In this document: positions 45,577 to 54,246 of the stretch, one piece after another | Layout of the letters: the number at the start of each line of letters is the position of its first letter | Numbering within the stretch: position 1 is the stretch's first letter | Origin: Mesorhizobium amorphae | GTDB lineage: Bacteria > Pseudomonadota > Alphaproteobacteria > Rhizobiales > Rhizobiaceae | Direction of reading: 5' to 3' | DNA: 64,000 nucleotides | NCBI RefSeq assembly: GCF_014843845.1 | Contig: NZ_JHQS01000130.1 | Coordinates: forward strand, 120,352-184,351 | Notes under the pieces: generated by a model | The model's database searches: none | Seen by the model: the letters and a program-made list of their open reading frames with translations, nothing else | What the model was told of the DNA's origin: nothing | Position numbers and translations under genes: made by a program

Positions 45577-47040
45577 TCAATATGGGCTCGCCACATCCCC
45601 AGTCTCGACATAAATCGCCTTCAGCTGCGAGTAATGCGCCAGCGCCGCCAGCGAATTCTCCCGCCCGATACCTGACTGCTTGAAGCCGCCGAAGGGGATT
45701 TCCACGGGTGTCAGATTGTAGGCGTTGATCCAGCAGGTGCCGGCCTGCAATTCGGCGATGACGCGATGGGCGCGCTGCAGGTCGCGCGTGAAGACGCCGG
45801 CGGCAAGCCCGAACTCGGTGTCGTTGGCGCGGTCGATCACCTCGTCCTCGCTGTCGAATTTGAGCACGCTCATGACAGGCCCGAAAATCTCATCGCGGGC
45901 GATGCGCATCGTGTCGGTGACGCCGGTGAACACAGTCGGCTCGACGAAGAAGCCGCCCTGGAAACCTTGCAGCGACGGCACGTTGCCGCCGCAGGCAAGC
46001 GTCGCTCCATCCTGCTTGCCGGCCTCGATGTACGAGATGACCTTTTCATGCTGCGCCTTGTTGACCAGCGGTCCCATCTGCGTTTCCGGGTCGAGCGGGT
46101 CGCCGATGCGGATCTTCTTGGTCCGTTCGACCAGCCGGTCGACAAAGCGGTCGTGGATGCCCTTCTGCACGAAGACGCGCGTGCCGTTGGAGCAGATCTG
46201 GCCGGTCGAATAGAAATTGCCGAGCATGGCGCCGCCGATGGCATTTTCGAGATCGGCGTCGTCGAAGACGATCAAGGGCGACTTGCCGCCGAGCTCCATG
46301 GTGGCGTGCTTCATCTTCGAGCCGGCGAGCGACAGCACCTTGCGGCCGGTCGGCACGGAGCCGGTCACCGAGACCTTGGCGACGACATCATGGCCGACGA
46401 GGCCGGCGCCGACATCGCCATAGCCCTGCACGACGTTGAACAGCCCGTCGGGCAGGCCGGCCTCGGTGTAGATCTCGGCCAGTGCCAGCGCCGACAGCGG
46501 TGTGTTCTCCGACGGCTTGAACACCATGGCGTTACCCATGGCGAGCGCCGGCGCAGACTTCCAGCCGGCGATCTGGATCGGGTAGTTCCAGGCGCCGATG
46601 CCGACGCAGACGCCGAGCGCCTCGCGCCTGGTGTAGGCGAAGGGTCCGCCGAGATCGATGGCCTCGCCATTGAAGGCGGCGACCGCGCCGCCGAAATATT
46701 CCAGGCAGTCGGCCGCCGACGGCGCGTCCGCCACCAGCGTCTCCTGGATCGCCTTGCCGGTATCTAAAGTCTCGATGCGGGCGAGATCGGCATTGCGTGC
46801 GCGCAGAATGTCGGCGGCGCGGCGCAGGATGCGTCCGCGCTCGACAGGCTTCAAACGTGCCCAGGCGGGCTGTGCCGCCCGCGCGGCCTCGATCGCCAGC
46901 TCCAGCACGTTGGGCGTCGCCGAATGCAATGTCGCGATCGTCTCGCCGGTGGCCGGATAGATGACCGGCAACGCAGCACCGCGCTCGTCGTCCAGGTAGC
47001 GGCCGTTGACATAGTGCGATGCCGTTGGCTGGGCGCGCAT
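45577..47040 (-). CDS. betB: Betaine-aldehyde dehydrogenase (BetB)
   Basis: A 487-residue ALDH that oxidises betaine aldehyde to glycine betaine with NAD(P). The catalytic Cys is in GQICSNGTRVF (about 283), the general base Glu is in MELGGKSPLIVF, and the cofactor-binding GSVPTGRKV is present. The length equals E. coli BetB (490). It is the last gene of the leftward bet operon, 50 bp after betA. Confidence 0.96.
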   Translation of the reverse strand: MRAQPTASHYVNGRYLDDERGAALPVIYPATGETIATLHSATPNVLELAIEAARAAQPAWARLKPVERGRILRRAADILRARNADLARIETLDTGKAIQETLVADAPSAADCLEYFGGAVAAFNGEAIDLGGPFAYTRREALGVCVGIGAWNYPIQIAGWKSAPALAMGNAMVFKPSENTPLSALALAEIYTEAGLPDGLFNVVQGYGDVGAGLVGHDVVAKVSVTGSVPTGRKVLSLAGSKMKHATMELGGKSPLIVFDDADLENAIGGAMLGNFYSTGQICSNGTRVFVQKGIHDRFVDRLVERTKKIRIGDPLDPETQMGPLVNKAQHEKVISYIEAGKQDGATLACGGNVPSLQGFQGGFFVEPTVFTGVTDTMRIARDEIFGPVMSVLKFDSEDEVIDRANDTEFGLAAGVFTRDLQRAHRVIAELQAGTCWINAYNLTPVEIPFGGFKQSGIGRENSLAALAHYSQLKAIYVETGDVASPY

Positions 47041-47090
47041 GGCTGTTCTCCAATTTTACATGCGGATCGTTCAGTCCGCCCGACAATGCT

Positions 47091-48743
47091 CTATCTGTCC
47101 GACACCTGCCAGCGCGGATTGATCCAGGGTTCCTGGTTGGACGGCGCCAGTGGCGTGCGGCCGAGGATGTGGTCGGCGGCCTTCTCGCCGGTCATGATCG
47201 ACGGCGCATTGAGGTTGCCGTTGGTGACGCGCGGGAAGATCGAGGAATCGGCGACACGCAATCCCTCTACGCCGATGACGCGGCATTCCGGATCGACGAC
47301 GCTCATTTGATCGTCGGCGCGGCCCATCTTGCAGGTGCCGCAAGGATGGTAGGCGCTCTCGGCGTGATCCCGGATGAAAGCGTCGAGATCTTCGTCCGAT
47401 TGGACATGGCTGCCGGGCGAAATCTCCTTGCCGCGGAAGCCGTCAAAAGCCTGCTGGCCGAAGATCTCGCGCGTCAGCCGGATGCAGTGGCGGAACTCGG
47501 TCCAGTCGTCTGGATGCGACATGTAGTTGAAGCGGATCACCGGCTTCGATTTCGGGTCCGGCGAGCGCAGCGTCACCGAGCCGCGCGACTTCGAGCGCAT
47601 CGGTCCGACATGCGCCTGGAAGCCGTGCGACTTCGCCGCCGCCTTGCCGTCATAGCGCACCGCCGCCGGGATGAAATGATACTGGATATCAGGATAGTCG
47701 ACACCGGCCTGCGAGCGCACGAAGGCGGCCGCTTCGAAATGATTGGTCGCGCCGAGGCCGGTCTTGAAGAACAGCCACTGCGCGCCGATCAGCGCCTTCG
47801 AGAACGGATTGAGAACTGAGTTCAGCGTGATCGGCTTGGTCGATTCCTGCTGGATGTAGAGCTCCATATGATCCTGCAGGTTGCGGCCAACGCCAGACCT
47901 GTCGGCCACGACCTGTATACCGTTTTCCTGAAGATGCGCGCCCGGGCCGATGCCGGACAGCATCAGGATCTTGGGCGAATTGATCGAGGAAGCGGCGACG
48001 ATCACTTCACGTCGCGCCTTAACGACCTGAATCTGTTTGTGAGCTTCGATCTCGACGCCGATGGCGCGCTGATTCTCGATGATCACCCGCCGGGCGAAAC
48101 CCTTGAGCAGGCTAACATTTTTTCGCCTGAGCGCCGGCTTCAGATAGGCGCTTGCCGCCGACCAGCGGCGGCCGCCGCTTATCGTCTGCTCCATCGGCCC
48201 GAAGCCTTCCTGCTTGGCGCCGTTGTAGTCGTCGGTAAGCTCGAAACCGGCCTGACGGCCCGCCTCGACGAAGGCGCCGTAGAGCGGATTGCGTCGCGGC
48301 CCGCGCTGCACATGCAGCGGGCCGCTTTTGCCTCGCCAGCCGTCCTCGCCGCCATCCGAATCCTCCATCCGCTTGAAGTAGGGAAGCACGTCGGCGAAGC
48401 CCCAGCCGGTCGCGCCCTCTTCGGCCCAATGGTCGAAGTCGCGCGCATGGCCGCGCACATAGACCATGCCGTTGATCGAGGACGAGCCGCCGATGACCTT
48501 GCCGCGCGGCGTCGCCAGCACGCGGCCGCCGAGATGCGGTTCAGGCTCGCTGGCAAAACCCCAGTCGTAGAGGCTCATGTTGAGCGGGATCGACAGTGCC
48601 GACGGCATCTGGATCAGCGGCCCGAGATCGGTGCCGCCAAACTCGATGACGATCACCGAATGCTTGCCGTCTTCCGACAGCCGGTAGGCCATGGCCGAGC
48701 CGGCCGAGCCGGAGCCGATGATGACGAAATCTGCTTCAAGCAT
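47091..48743 (-). CDS. betA: Choline dehydrogenase (BetA)
   Basis: A 550-residue GMC oxidoreductase that oxidises choline to betaine aldehyde at the membrane with FAD. FVIIGSGSAGSAMAYRL at the N-terminus binds FAD, GGSSSINGMVYVRGHARDFD is GMC signature 1, and SSINSPKILMLSGIGP is signature 2. The C-terminal YHPCGTCKMG holds the active-site His. It overlaps the upstream dehydratase gene by 8 bp. The length matches the family (about 550). Confidence 0.96.
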   Translation of the reverse strand: MLEADFVIIGSGSAGSAMAYRLSEDGKHSVIVIEFGGTDLGPLIQMPSALSIPLNMSLYDWGFASEPEPHLGGRVLATPRGKVIGGSSSINGMVYVRGHARDFDHWAEEGATGWGFADVLPYFKRMEDSDGGEDGWRGKSGPLHVQRGPRRNPLYGAFVEAGRQAGFELTDDYNGAKQEGFGPMEQTISGGRRWSAASAYLKPALRRKNVSLLKGFARRVIIENQRAIGVEIEAHKQIQVVKARREVIVAASSINSPKILMLSGIGPGAHLQENGIQVVADRSGVGRNLQDHMELYIQQESTKPITLNSVLNPFSKALIGAQWLFFKTGLGATNHFEAAAFVRSQAGVDYPDIQYHFIPAAVRYDGKAAAKSHGFQAHVGPMRSKSRGSVTLRSPDPKSKPVIRFNYMSHPDDWTEFRHCIRLTREIFGQQAFDGFRGKEISPGSHVQSDEDLDAFIRDHAESAYHPCGTCKMGRADDQMSVVDPECRVIGVEGLRVADSSIFPRVTNGNLNAPSIMTGEKAADHILGRTPLAPSNQEPWINPRWQVSDR

Positions 48744-49737
48744 GGTTCATATGCGCCATGAAATCGGCGAGCGAGACATTGCCGCCGGTAGCCACCACAA
48801 GGACGGTTCTGTCCGCCACATCCACCTTGCCCCCAAGCAGCGCCGCGAGCGACGCAGCGCCCGACGGTTCGAGCACGAGCTTCATCCGCTCGAAGGCGAT
48901 CCGCATTGCGTTGCGCACCGACGCGTCGTCGACGGTGATGCCGCGAACGCCAGCGGTCTTGACCGCCGCGAACGGCGCGTCACCCGGCCGCCGCGACATC
49001 AGCCCGTCGCAGATCGACTTCGGTCCGATCGGCATCGTCTCGATGGCGCCATGCGCCAGCGACGAGCCCATGCCGTTGAATCCCTCAGGCTCGACGCCGA
49101 TGATTTCTGTCGCCGGCGACAGATAGTGGAAGGCGAGGGACACGCCGCCGATCAGTCCGCCGCCGCCGACCGAGCAGAACAGCAGATCGGCCTTCGCACC
49201 CTTGGCATCGAGTTGCTCGAGTGCTTCCAACCCGGCGCCTGCCTGGCCGGCGACGATTTCCGGATCGTCGAAAGGATGCAGCAGCGTGAGGTTCTCCGTC
49301 TCGGCGATCTCGCGCGCCTTGGCGGCGGCGACCTCTTCACGCGCCCGCTCACCATGGTCGGTCAGCACCACGCACGCGCCGTAGCCTGCCGTGGCGTCGC
49401 GCTTGGCGGCCGGCGCATCGATCGGCATGACGATGGTGACGGGAATACCGAGCGCCTGGCCGGCAGCCGCCAGCCCTTGCGCGAAATTGCCCGAGGAATA
49501 GGCGACAACGCCTTTGCTCGCTTCGTCAGGCGAAAGCCGCTTCAGCCGCCAATAGGCGCCGCGCACCTTGAAGGAACCGGCCCATTGCAGCGATTCCGGC
49601 TTGATGAAGACGCGGGCAGCACCCGTCTCGCGGGCAAGTGCGGCCGATTCCAGCAGCGGCGTGATCTGCGTCGCCTTCGAAGTAACAGCATAGGCCTGCT
49701 TGAGGTGATCGAGGGAGGGGACGAGAATTGTCATCAT
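48736..49737 (-). CDS. Threonine/serine dehydratase-like PLP enzyme
   Basis: A 333-residue fold-type II PLP enzyme inside the bet operon. The PLP lysine is in GSFKVRGA (Lys 57), the glycine loop is GGGGLIGG, and EPSGAASLAAL is near the end. It resembles threonine/serine dehydratases without the C-terminal ACT domain, and also EutB of the hydroxyectoine pathway. It overlaps betC (ATGA) and betA (8 bp), so it is a true operon member. E. coli and Sinorhizobium bet operons, as I know them, do not have it. The substrate is unknown; a hydroxylated amino acid linked to osmolyte breakdown is a guess. Confidence 0.85.
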   Translation of the reverse strand: MMTILVPSLDHLKQAYAVTSKATQITPLLESAALARETGAARVFIKPESLQWAGSFKVRGAYWRLKRLSPDEASKGVVAYSSGNFAQGLAAAGQALGIPVTIVMPIDAPAAKRDATAGYGACVVLTDHGERAREEVAAAKAREIAETENLTLLHPFDDPEIVAGQAGAGLEALEQLDAKGAKADLLFCSVGGGGLIGGVSLAFHYLSPATEIIGVEPEGFNGMGSSLAHGAIETMPIGPKSICDGLMSRRPGDAPFAAVKTAGVRGITVDDASVRNAMRIAFERMKLVLEPSGAASLAALLGGKVDVADRTVLVVATGGNVSLADFMAHMNHA

Positions 49738-51257
49738 TCGCCTCGCGGATACCTTTTGCTCTCTTCGAGATTGTCGAGGTTCATGTGGTTGCGCATGTAG
49801 CGCTCCGAGGCCTTTTGCAGCGGCTGGAAATCCCAGGGGTAATAGGCGCCGTTGCGCAGCGCCGGATAGACGACCCAGCGGCGCGCCTGGCTTTCGCGCA
49901 CGGCGGCGTCGAAATCGGCCATGTCCCAGCGTGCCCGGACCTTGCCCATGAAATCAGCCACCAATGCCGCACGTGCCGGGTCGTCGGCCAGATTGTCCCG
50001 CTCGAGCGGGTCGGATTCGAGATCGAACAATTGCGGTGGGTCGAGCTCGCAATGGACGAATTTGTATTGGCCGTCGCGGATCGCGACCAGTGGCGCATAG
50101 GAACCTTCGGCGGCATACTCGATCAACACAGGCGCGGTGCGCTGCCCGCCCTCGGTGAGCGGCAGCAGCGACTGGCCGTCGGTCCATGGCGCAATTGCGC
50201 CGATGTCGATGCCGGCGAGGTCGCAAAGCGTCGGCGTCACATCGAGATTGGAAACCGGCGCCTCGACCAGACCGGCCGGCACACCCTGGCCGGCTATCAT
50301 CAGCGGCACCCGCACCGAGCCTTCGAAGAAGCTCATCTTGAACCACAGGCCGCGCTCGCCGAGCATGTCGCCATGGTCCGAGCAGAACAGGATGACGGTG
50401 TCGTCGAGCATGCGCGTGCGCTTGAGGACGTCCAGCAACTCGCCGAGCTTGTCGTCGACATAGGAGATGTTGGCGAAATAGCCGCGCCGCGAACGGCGCA
50501 CCTGCTCGCGGGTAATGTCGAAGGTGGGGTAGTCGGAGGCATGATAGAGCCGCTGCGAATGCGCGTCCTGCTCGTCATGCGCGATGAACCCGGTTTCAGG
50601 GTCGAGCGCCTGGCAATGTTCGTAGAGATCCCAGTACTGCTTGCGCGCAACGTAAGGGTCGTGCGGGTGCGACAGCGAAACGGTGAGGCACCAGGGTCGA
50701 TGGGTGGCATTATCCTGCTCGCGCGAGAGCTGGTAGAGCTTCTGCGTGGCCAGGAACACGACCTCGTCGTCATATTCCATCTGGTTGGTGGTCTCGGCGA
50801 CGCCGGCGCCGGTCACTGAACCCATATTGTGATACCACCAGTCGATGCGCTCGCCGGGCTTGCGGTAATCCGGCGTCCAGCCGAAATCCGCTGGATAGAT
50901 GTCGGTGGTCAGCCGCTCCTCGAAACCGTGCAACTGATCCGGTCCGACGAAATGCATCTTGCCGGACAGGCAGGTGTAGTAGCCGGCGGCACGCAGATGA
51001 TGCGCGAAGGTCGGGATGGAAGACGCGAATTCGGCGGCATTGTCATAGACCCCGGTACGCGATGGCAATTGCCCGCTCATGAACGAGGCGCGGCCCGGCG
51101 CGCAGAGCGGCGAGGCCGTGTAGTTGTTGGCAAAGCGCGCCGAGCGGGCGGCAAGCGCCTTCAGATGCGGCACATGCAGGAAGTCGGCCGGTCCGTCCGG
51201 GAACAAGGTCCCGTTGAGCTGATCGACCATGACGATGAGGAAATTGGGTCGATTCAC
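49734..51257 (-). CDS. betC: Choline-sulfatase (BetC)
   Basis: A 507-residue type I sulfatase that releases choline and sulfate from choline-O-sulfate. The formylglycine motif CAPGR is at residues 52-56 (consensus CxPxR), and NFLIVMVDQLNG holds metal-binding residues. FCSDHGDMLGERGLWFKMS and the C-terminal region match BetC. The enzyme needs Cys52 oxidised by a maturase not encoded here. It starts within the betI stop codon region (ATGA overlap). Confidence 0.95.
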   Translation of the reverse strand: MNRPNFLIVMVDQLNGTLFPDGPADFLHVPHLKALAARSARFANNYTASPLCAPGRASFMSGQLPSRTGVYDNAAEFASSIPTFAHHLRAAGYYTCLSGKMHFVGPDQLHGFEERLTTDIYPADFGWTPDYRKPGERIDWWYHNMGSVTGAGVAETTNQMEYDDEVVFLATQKLYQLSREQDNATHRPWCLTVSLSHPHDPYVARKQYWDLYEHCQALDPETGFIAHDEQDAHSQRLYHASDYPTFDITREQVRRSRRGYFANISYVDDKLGELLDVLKRTRMLDDTVILFCSDHGDMLGERGLWFKMSFFEGSVRVPLMIAGQGVPAGLVEAPVSNLDVTPTLCDLAGIDIGAIAPWTDGQSLLPLTEGGQRTAPVLIEYAAEGSYAPLVAIRDGQYKFVHCELDPPQLFDLESDPLERDNLADDPARAALVADFMGKVRARWDMADFDAAVRESQARRWVVYPALRNGAYYPWDFQPLQKASERYMRNHMNLDNLEESKRYPRGE

Positions 51258-51844
51258 TGCGCGCTCCGGCCGCTGAGTTTCGTTTCGAGATAGTCCTCGA
51301 CCAGTGCGATCGCCGTCGCGGCATCGGGCACGCCGTCCTTCAACGCGCGCCTGATGTAGAGCCCGTCGATCAGCGCCGCTGTCGCCTCCGCGACGCGGTC
51401 GGCTTCGGTGCGCGGCAGGATGCCGGTCAGCCCGCTCAACAGGTTGGAATGCAGCCGCCGCGCATAGACCTTGAGCAGCCGGCGAAGTGCGGCCGATTTC
51501 TGAGCCTCGACATAGAAGGCGAGCCAGGCGGCGATCGTTTCCGGCTGGAACTGGAGATCGGAGAAGTTGACCGCGACCACCGCCGAAACACGCTCGCGTG
51601 AGGTTTTGGCCGAACCCAGGGCGCGCAAAGTGTCGGCGGTCAGTTCGGCCAGTATGTGCCGCATGGTCGCCAGCAAAAGCTCGTCCTTGGCGCCGAAATA
51701 GTGATGGGCAAGTGCCGACGACACGCCGGCCCGACCGGCGATTTCTGACATGGTCACGTCAAGAGAGCCGCGCTCGCCGATCGCCGAGATCGTCGCGTCG
51801 ATGAGCGCCTTGCGGCGCAATGGCTCCATTCCGACTTTCGGCAT
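51254..51844 (-). CDS. betI: TetR-family regulator BetI
   Basis: A 196-residue TetR protein. The helix-turn-helix lies at about 25-55 and includes TMSEIAGRAGVSSALAHHYFGAKDE, close to BetI. The family represses bet genes and is released by choline. It leads the operon and overlaps betC by 4 bp. The first residues KVGMEPLRRKALIDAT match BetI. The operator is probably the palindrome at 51881-51894. Confidence 0.95.
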   Translation of the reverse strand: MPKVGMEPLRRKALIDATISAIGERGSLDVTMSEIAGRAGVSSALAHHYFGAKDELLLATMRHILAELTADTLRALGSAKTSRERVSAVVAVNFSDLQFQPETIAAWLAFYVEAQKSAALRRLLKVYARRLHSNLLSGLTGILPRTEADRVAEATAALIDGLYIRRALKDGVPDAATAIALVEDYLETKLSGRSAQ

Positions 51845-51880
51845 TCTTGTTCCCGGCTCTTACCGGCATGATTATTTTTT

Positions 51881-51894
51881 ATTGACCCGTCAAT
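51881..51894. promoter_or_regulatory. Candidate BetI operator upstream of betI
   Basis: ATTGAC-CC-GTCAAT is a palindrome with perfect 6-bp arms, 37 bp upstream of the betI start. On the minus strand it falls between TTGATT (-35 candidate) and TAATCA (-10 candidate), spaced 17 bp. A third TTGACA lies at 51905-51910. Binding of BetI here is inferred from position. Confidence 0.55.
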
Positions 51895-52046
51895 CAACAA
51901 AAAATTGACAGAGCGTGTGCGCTGCACCAAGCGATTGTTCGGTTCCGGCCCTTCACGGATCGACAGAAATGGTTCATGCTTGAACAATGCTCAAACAGCG
52001 CGCCGTTGCCTTACGTGCTAGGCTGGCGCCGAGGATGGAGACCGCC

Positions 52047-53213
52047 ATGACCGCATGCATCGTCGGCTGGGCGCATTCGCGCTTCGGCAAGCTCGAAGGC
52101 GAGACGCTGGAGGGCCTGATCGTAAAAGTGGCAACGGACGCGCTCGACCATGCCGGCATCGGCCCGGACGATGTCGACGAGATCGTGCTCGGCCATTTCA
52201 ACGCCGGCTTTTCCGCCCAGGATTTCACCGCAAGCCTGGTGCTGCAGGCCGACGACCGGCTGCGCTTCAAGCCGGCGACCCGGGTCGAGAACGCCTGCGC
52301 CACCGGCTCGGCGGCGGTCCGGCAAGGCATTCGCGCCATCGACGCCAATGCCGCCCGCGTGGTGCTGGTGGTCGGCGCCGAGCAGATGACGACGACGCCC
52401 GGTCCCGAGATCGGCAAGAACCTGCTCAAGGCATCCTACCTGCCGGAGGACGGCGAGACGCCGGCCGGCTTCGCCGGCGTGTTCGGCAAGATCGCGCAGG
52501 CCTATTTCCAGCGCTATGGCGACCAGTCGGACGCACTCGCGATGATTGCCGCCAAGAACCACAAGAACGGCGTCGACAATCCCTATGCGCAGATGCGCAA
52601 GGATTTCGGCTTTGAGTTCTGCCGCCAGGAGAGCGAGAAGAACCCCTTCGTCGCCGGCCCACTGAAGCGCACCGACTGTTCGCTGGTTTCCGACGGTGCG
52701 GCCGCTCTTGTGCTGGCCGACACTTCGACGGCGCTCAAGATGCGCCGCGCGGTCGCCTTCCGCGCCAACGAGCATGTGCAGGATTTCCTGCCAATGTCGA
52801 AGCGCGACATCCTCGCCTTCGAAGGTTGTGAGCAGGCCTGGAACCAGGCGCTGAAAAAGGCCGGCGTGACCCTGGACGACCTCTCCTTCGTCGAGACGCA
52901 TGACTGCTTCACCATCGCCGAGCTGATAGAATATGAGGCGATGGGTCTGGCCAAGCCGGGCGAGGGTGCGAAACTGGCCCTGGACGGCACGACGGCAAAG
53001 GACGGCCGGCTGCCGGTCAACCCTTCCGGTGGGCTTAAGGCCAAGGGCCATCCGATCGGTGCTACCGGCGTGTCGATGCATGTGTTGACCGCCATGCAGC
53101 TTGTCGGCGAGGCCGGCGGCATCCAGGTGCCGGGCGCCAAGCTCGGCGGCATTTTCAATATGGGCGGTGCCGCGGTCGCCAACTACGTTTCCATTCTCGA
53201 CCGGATCAGGTAG
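52047..53213 (+). CDS. Thiolase family protein (acetyl-CoA acetyltransferase, SCP-x type)
   Basis: A 388-residue thiolase. The nucleophile Cys is in ENACATGSAAV (Cys84), HDCFTIAEL replaces the usual NEAF region, and the catalytic His is in GHPIGATG. The C-terminal second Cys (CxG motif) is replaced by NMGGAAVANY, as in SCP-x and archaeal-type thiolases. It probably acts on acyl-CoA condensation or cleavage of unknown chain. The ATG at 52047 follows GGAG; an ATG at 52035 is less good. It is divergent from betI across about 200 bp and followed 28 bp later by an asparaginase gene. Confidence 0.82.
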   Translation: MTACIVGWAHSRFGKLEGETLEGLIVKVATDALDHAGIGPDDVDEIVLGHFNAGFSAQDFTASLVLQADDRLRFKPATRVENACATGSAAVRQGIRAIDANAARVVLVVGAEQMTTTPGPEIGKNLLKASYLPEDGETPAGFAGVFGKIAQAYFQRYGDQSDALAMIAAKNHKNGVDNPYAQMRKDFGFEFCRQESEKNPFVAGPLKRTDCSLVSDGAAALVLADTSTALKMRRAVAFRANEHVQDFLPMSKRDILAFEGCEQAWNQALKKAGVTLDDLSFVETHDCFTIAELIEYEAMGLAKPGEGAKLALDGTTAKDGRLPVNPSGGLKAKGHPIGATGVSMHVLTAMQLVGEAGGIQVPGAKLGGIFNMGGAAVANYVSILDRIR

Positions 53214-53241
53214 AAGCGGCCCGCATTTCGCGGGTGATTTC

Positions 53242-54246
53242 ATGACAAATCCGGTTCTGGTCGAGGTTTTGCGCGGCGCGGTGGTCGAGAGCGGCCATCG
53301 CGGTGCGGTCGCCGTGTTCGATGCCGACGGCAAGCCCGTCTGGGAACTCGGCGACACGGCGCGCCCGGTGTTTCCGCGCTCGGCGGTCAAGGCGATCCAG
53401 GCTCTGCCGCTGGTCGAAAGCGGTGCGGCCGATGCTTACGGATTCGGCGACCGGGAACTGGCGCTCGCCTGCGCCTCGCATTCCGGCCAGCCAGCACATG
53501 CCGAACTGGCCGACGCGATGCTTGCCAAGGCCGGCCTTGACCGGACCGCACTCGAATGCGGCGCGCACTGGCCGATGGATCATGACGCGACAGTGGCGCT
53601 GGCGCGCACCGGCGGCGTGCCGAATCCGCTGCATAACAACTGCTCCGGCAAGCATGCCGGCTTCCTCTGCACCTGCGTGCACACCGGCATTGCGCATCGC
53701 GGCTACGTCAAGGCGGGCCATGCCTTCCAGGCGTTGGTCCGCGACGCCATGCAGGCGGTGACGGGCGCCGCCCATGATGTCGATCATTGCGGCACAGACG
53801 GCTGCTCGATCCCGACCTATGCCGTGCCGCTGAAAAACTTTGCGCTGGGCTTTGCCCGCATGGCGACGGGTGCGGGCCTCGAACCTGTGCGCGCCAAGGC
53901 GGCGAAGCGGCTGTTTTCCGCCTGCATGGCCGAGCCTTTTCTCGTCGCCGGCACCGGCACGGCCGACGTCGCGTTGATGCAGGCCGCGCCCGGCCGCATT
54001 TTCGTCAAGACCGGCGCCGAAGGCGTCTACTGTGCGGCAGTTCCCGAACTGGGCCTGGGCATTGCGCTCAAATGCGACGACGGCGCCGGCCGTGCCGCCG
54101 AAGCCATGACCGCTGCCGTGCTGGCGAAGCTGCTGCGCGCCGATGAGGCGCTGACGGTAAAGCTGATCGAACAAGCCAATCCGGCGATCGAAAGCCGCAT
54201 CGGCGCCAAGGTGGGTTCGCTCCGACCGACCGCGGCGCTCAGCTGA
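53242..54246 (+). CDS. Class 3 L-asparaginase (Rhizobium etli ReAV-type)
   Basis: A 334-residue asparaginase of the rhizobial type, not related to the E. coli or plant enzymes. It carries the SxxK motif SAVK (Ser47, Lys50), Ser79, the block HNNCSGKHAG (Cys134, Lys137), and Cys188 in CGTDGCSIP. These line up one residue off with Ser48, Lys51, Ser80, Cys135, Lys138 and Cys189 of R. etli ReAV, where the last three hold zinc. A Lys in FVKTGAEG may match ReAV Lys263. It hydrolyses asparagine to aspartate and ammonia. The 3' end overlaps the convergent gene by 8 bp. Confidence 0.9.
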   Translation: MTNPVLVEVLRGAVVESGHRGAVAVFDADGKPVWELGDTARPVFPRSAVKAIQALPLVESGAADAYGFGDRELALACASHSGQPAHAELADAMLAKAGLDRTALECGAHWPMDHDATVALARTGGVPNPLHNNCSGKHAGFLCTCVHTGIAHRGYVKAGHAFQALVRDAMQAVTGAAHDVDHCGTDGCSIPTYAVPLKNFALGFARMATGAGLEPVRAKAAKRLFSACMAEPFLVAGTGTADVALMQAAPGRIFVKTGAEGVYCAAVPELGLGIALKCDDGAGRAAEAMTAAVLAKLLRADEALTVKLIEQANPAIESRIGAKVGSLRPTAALS

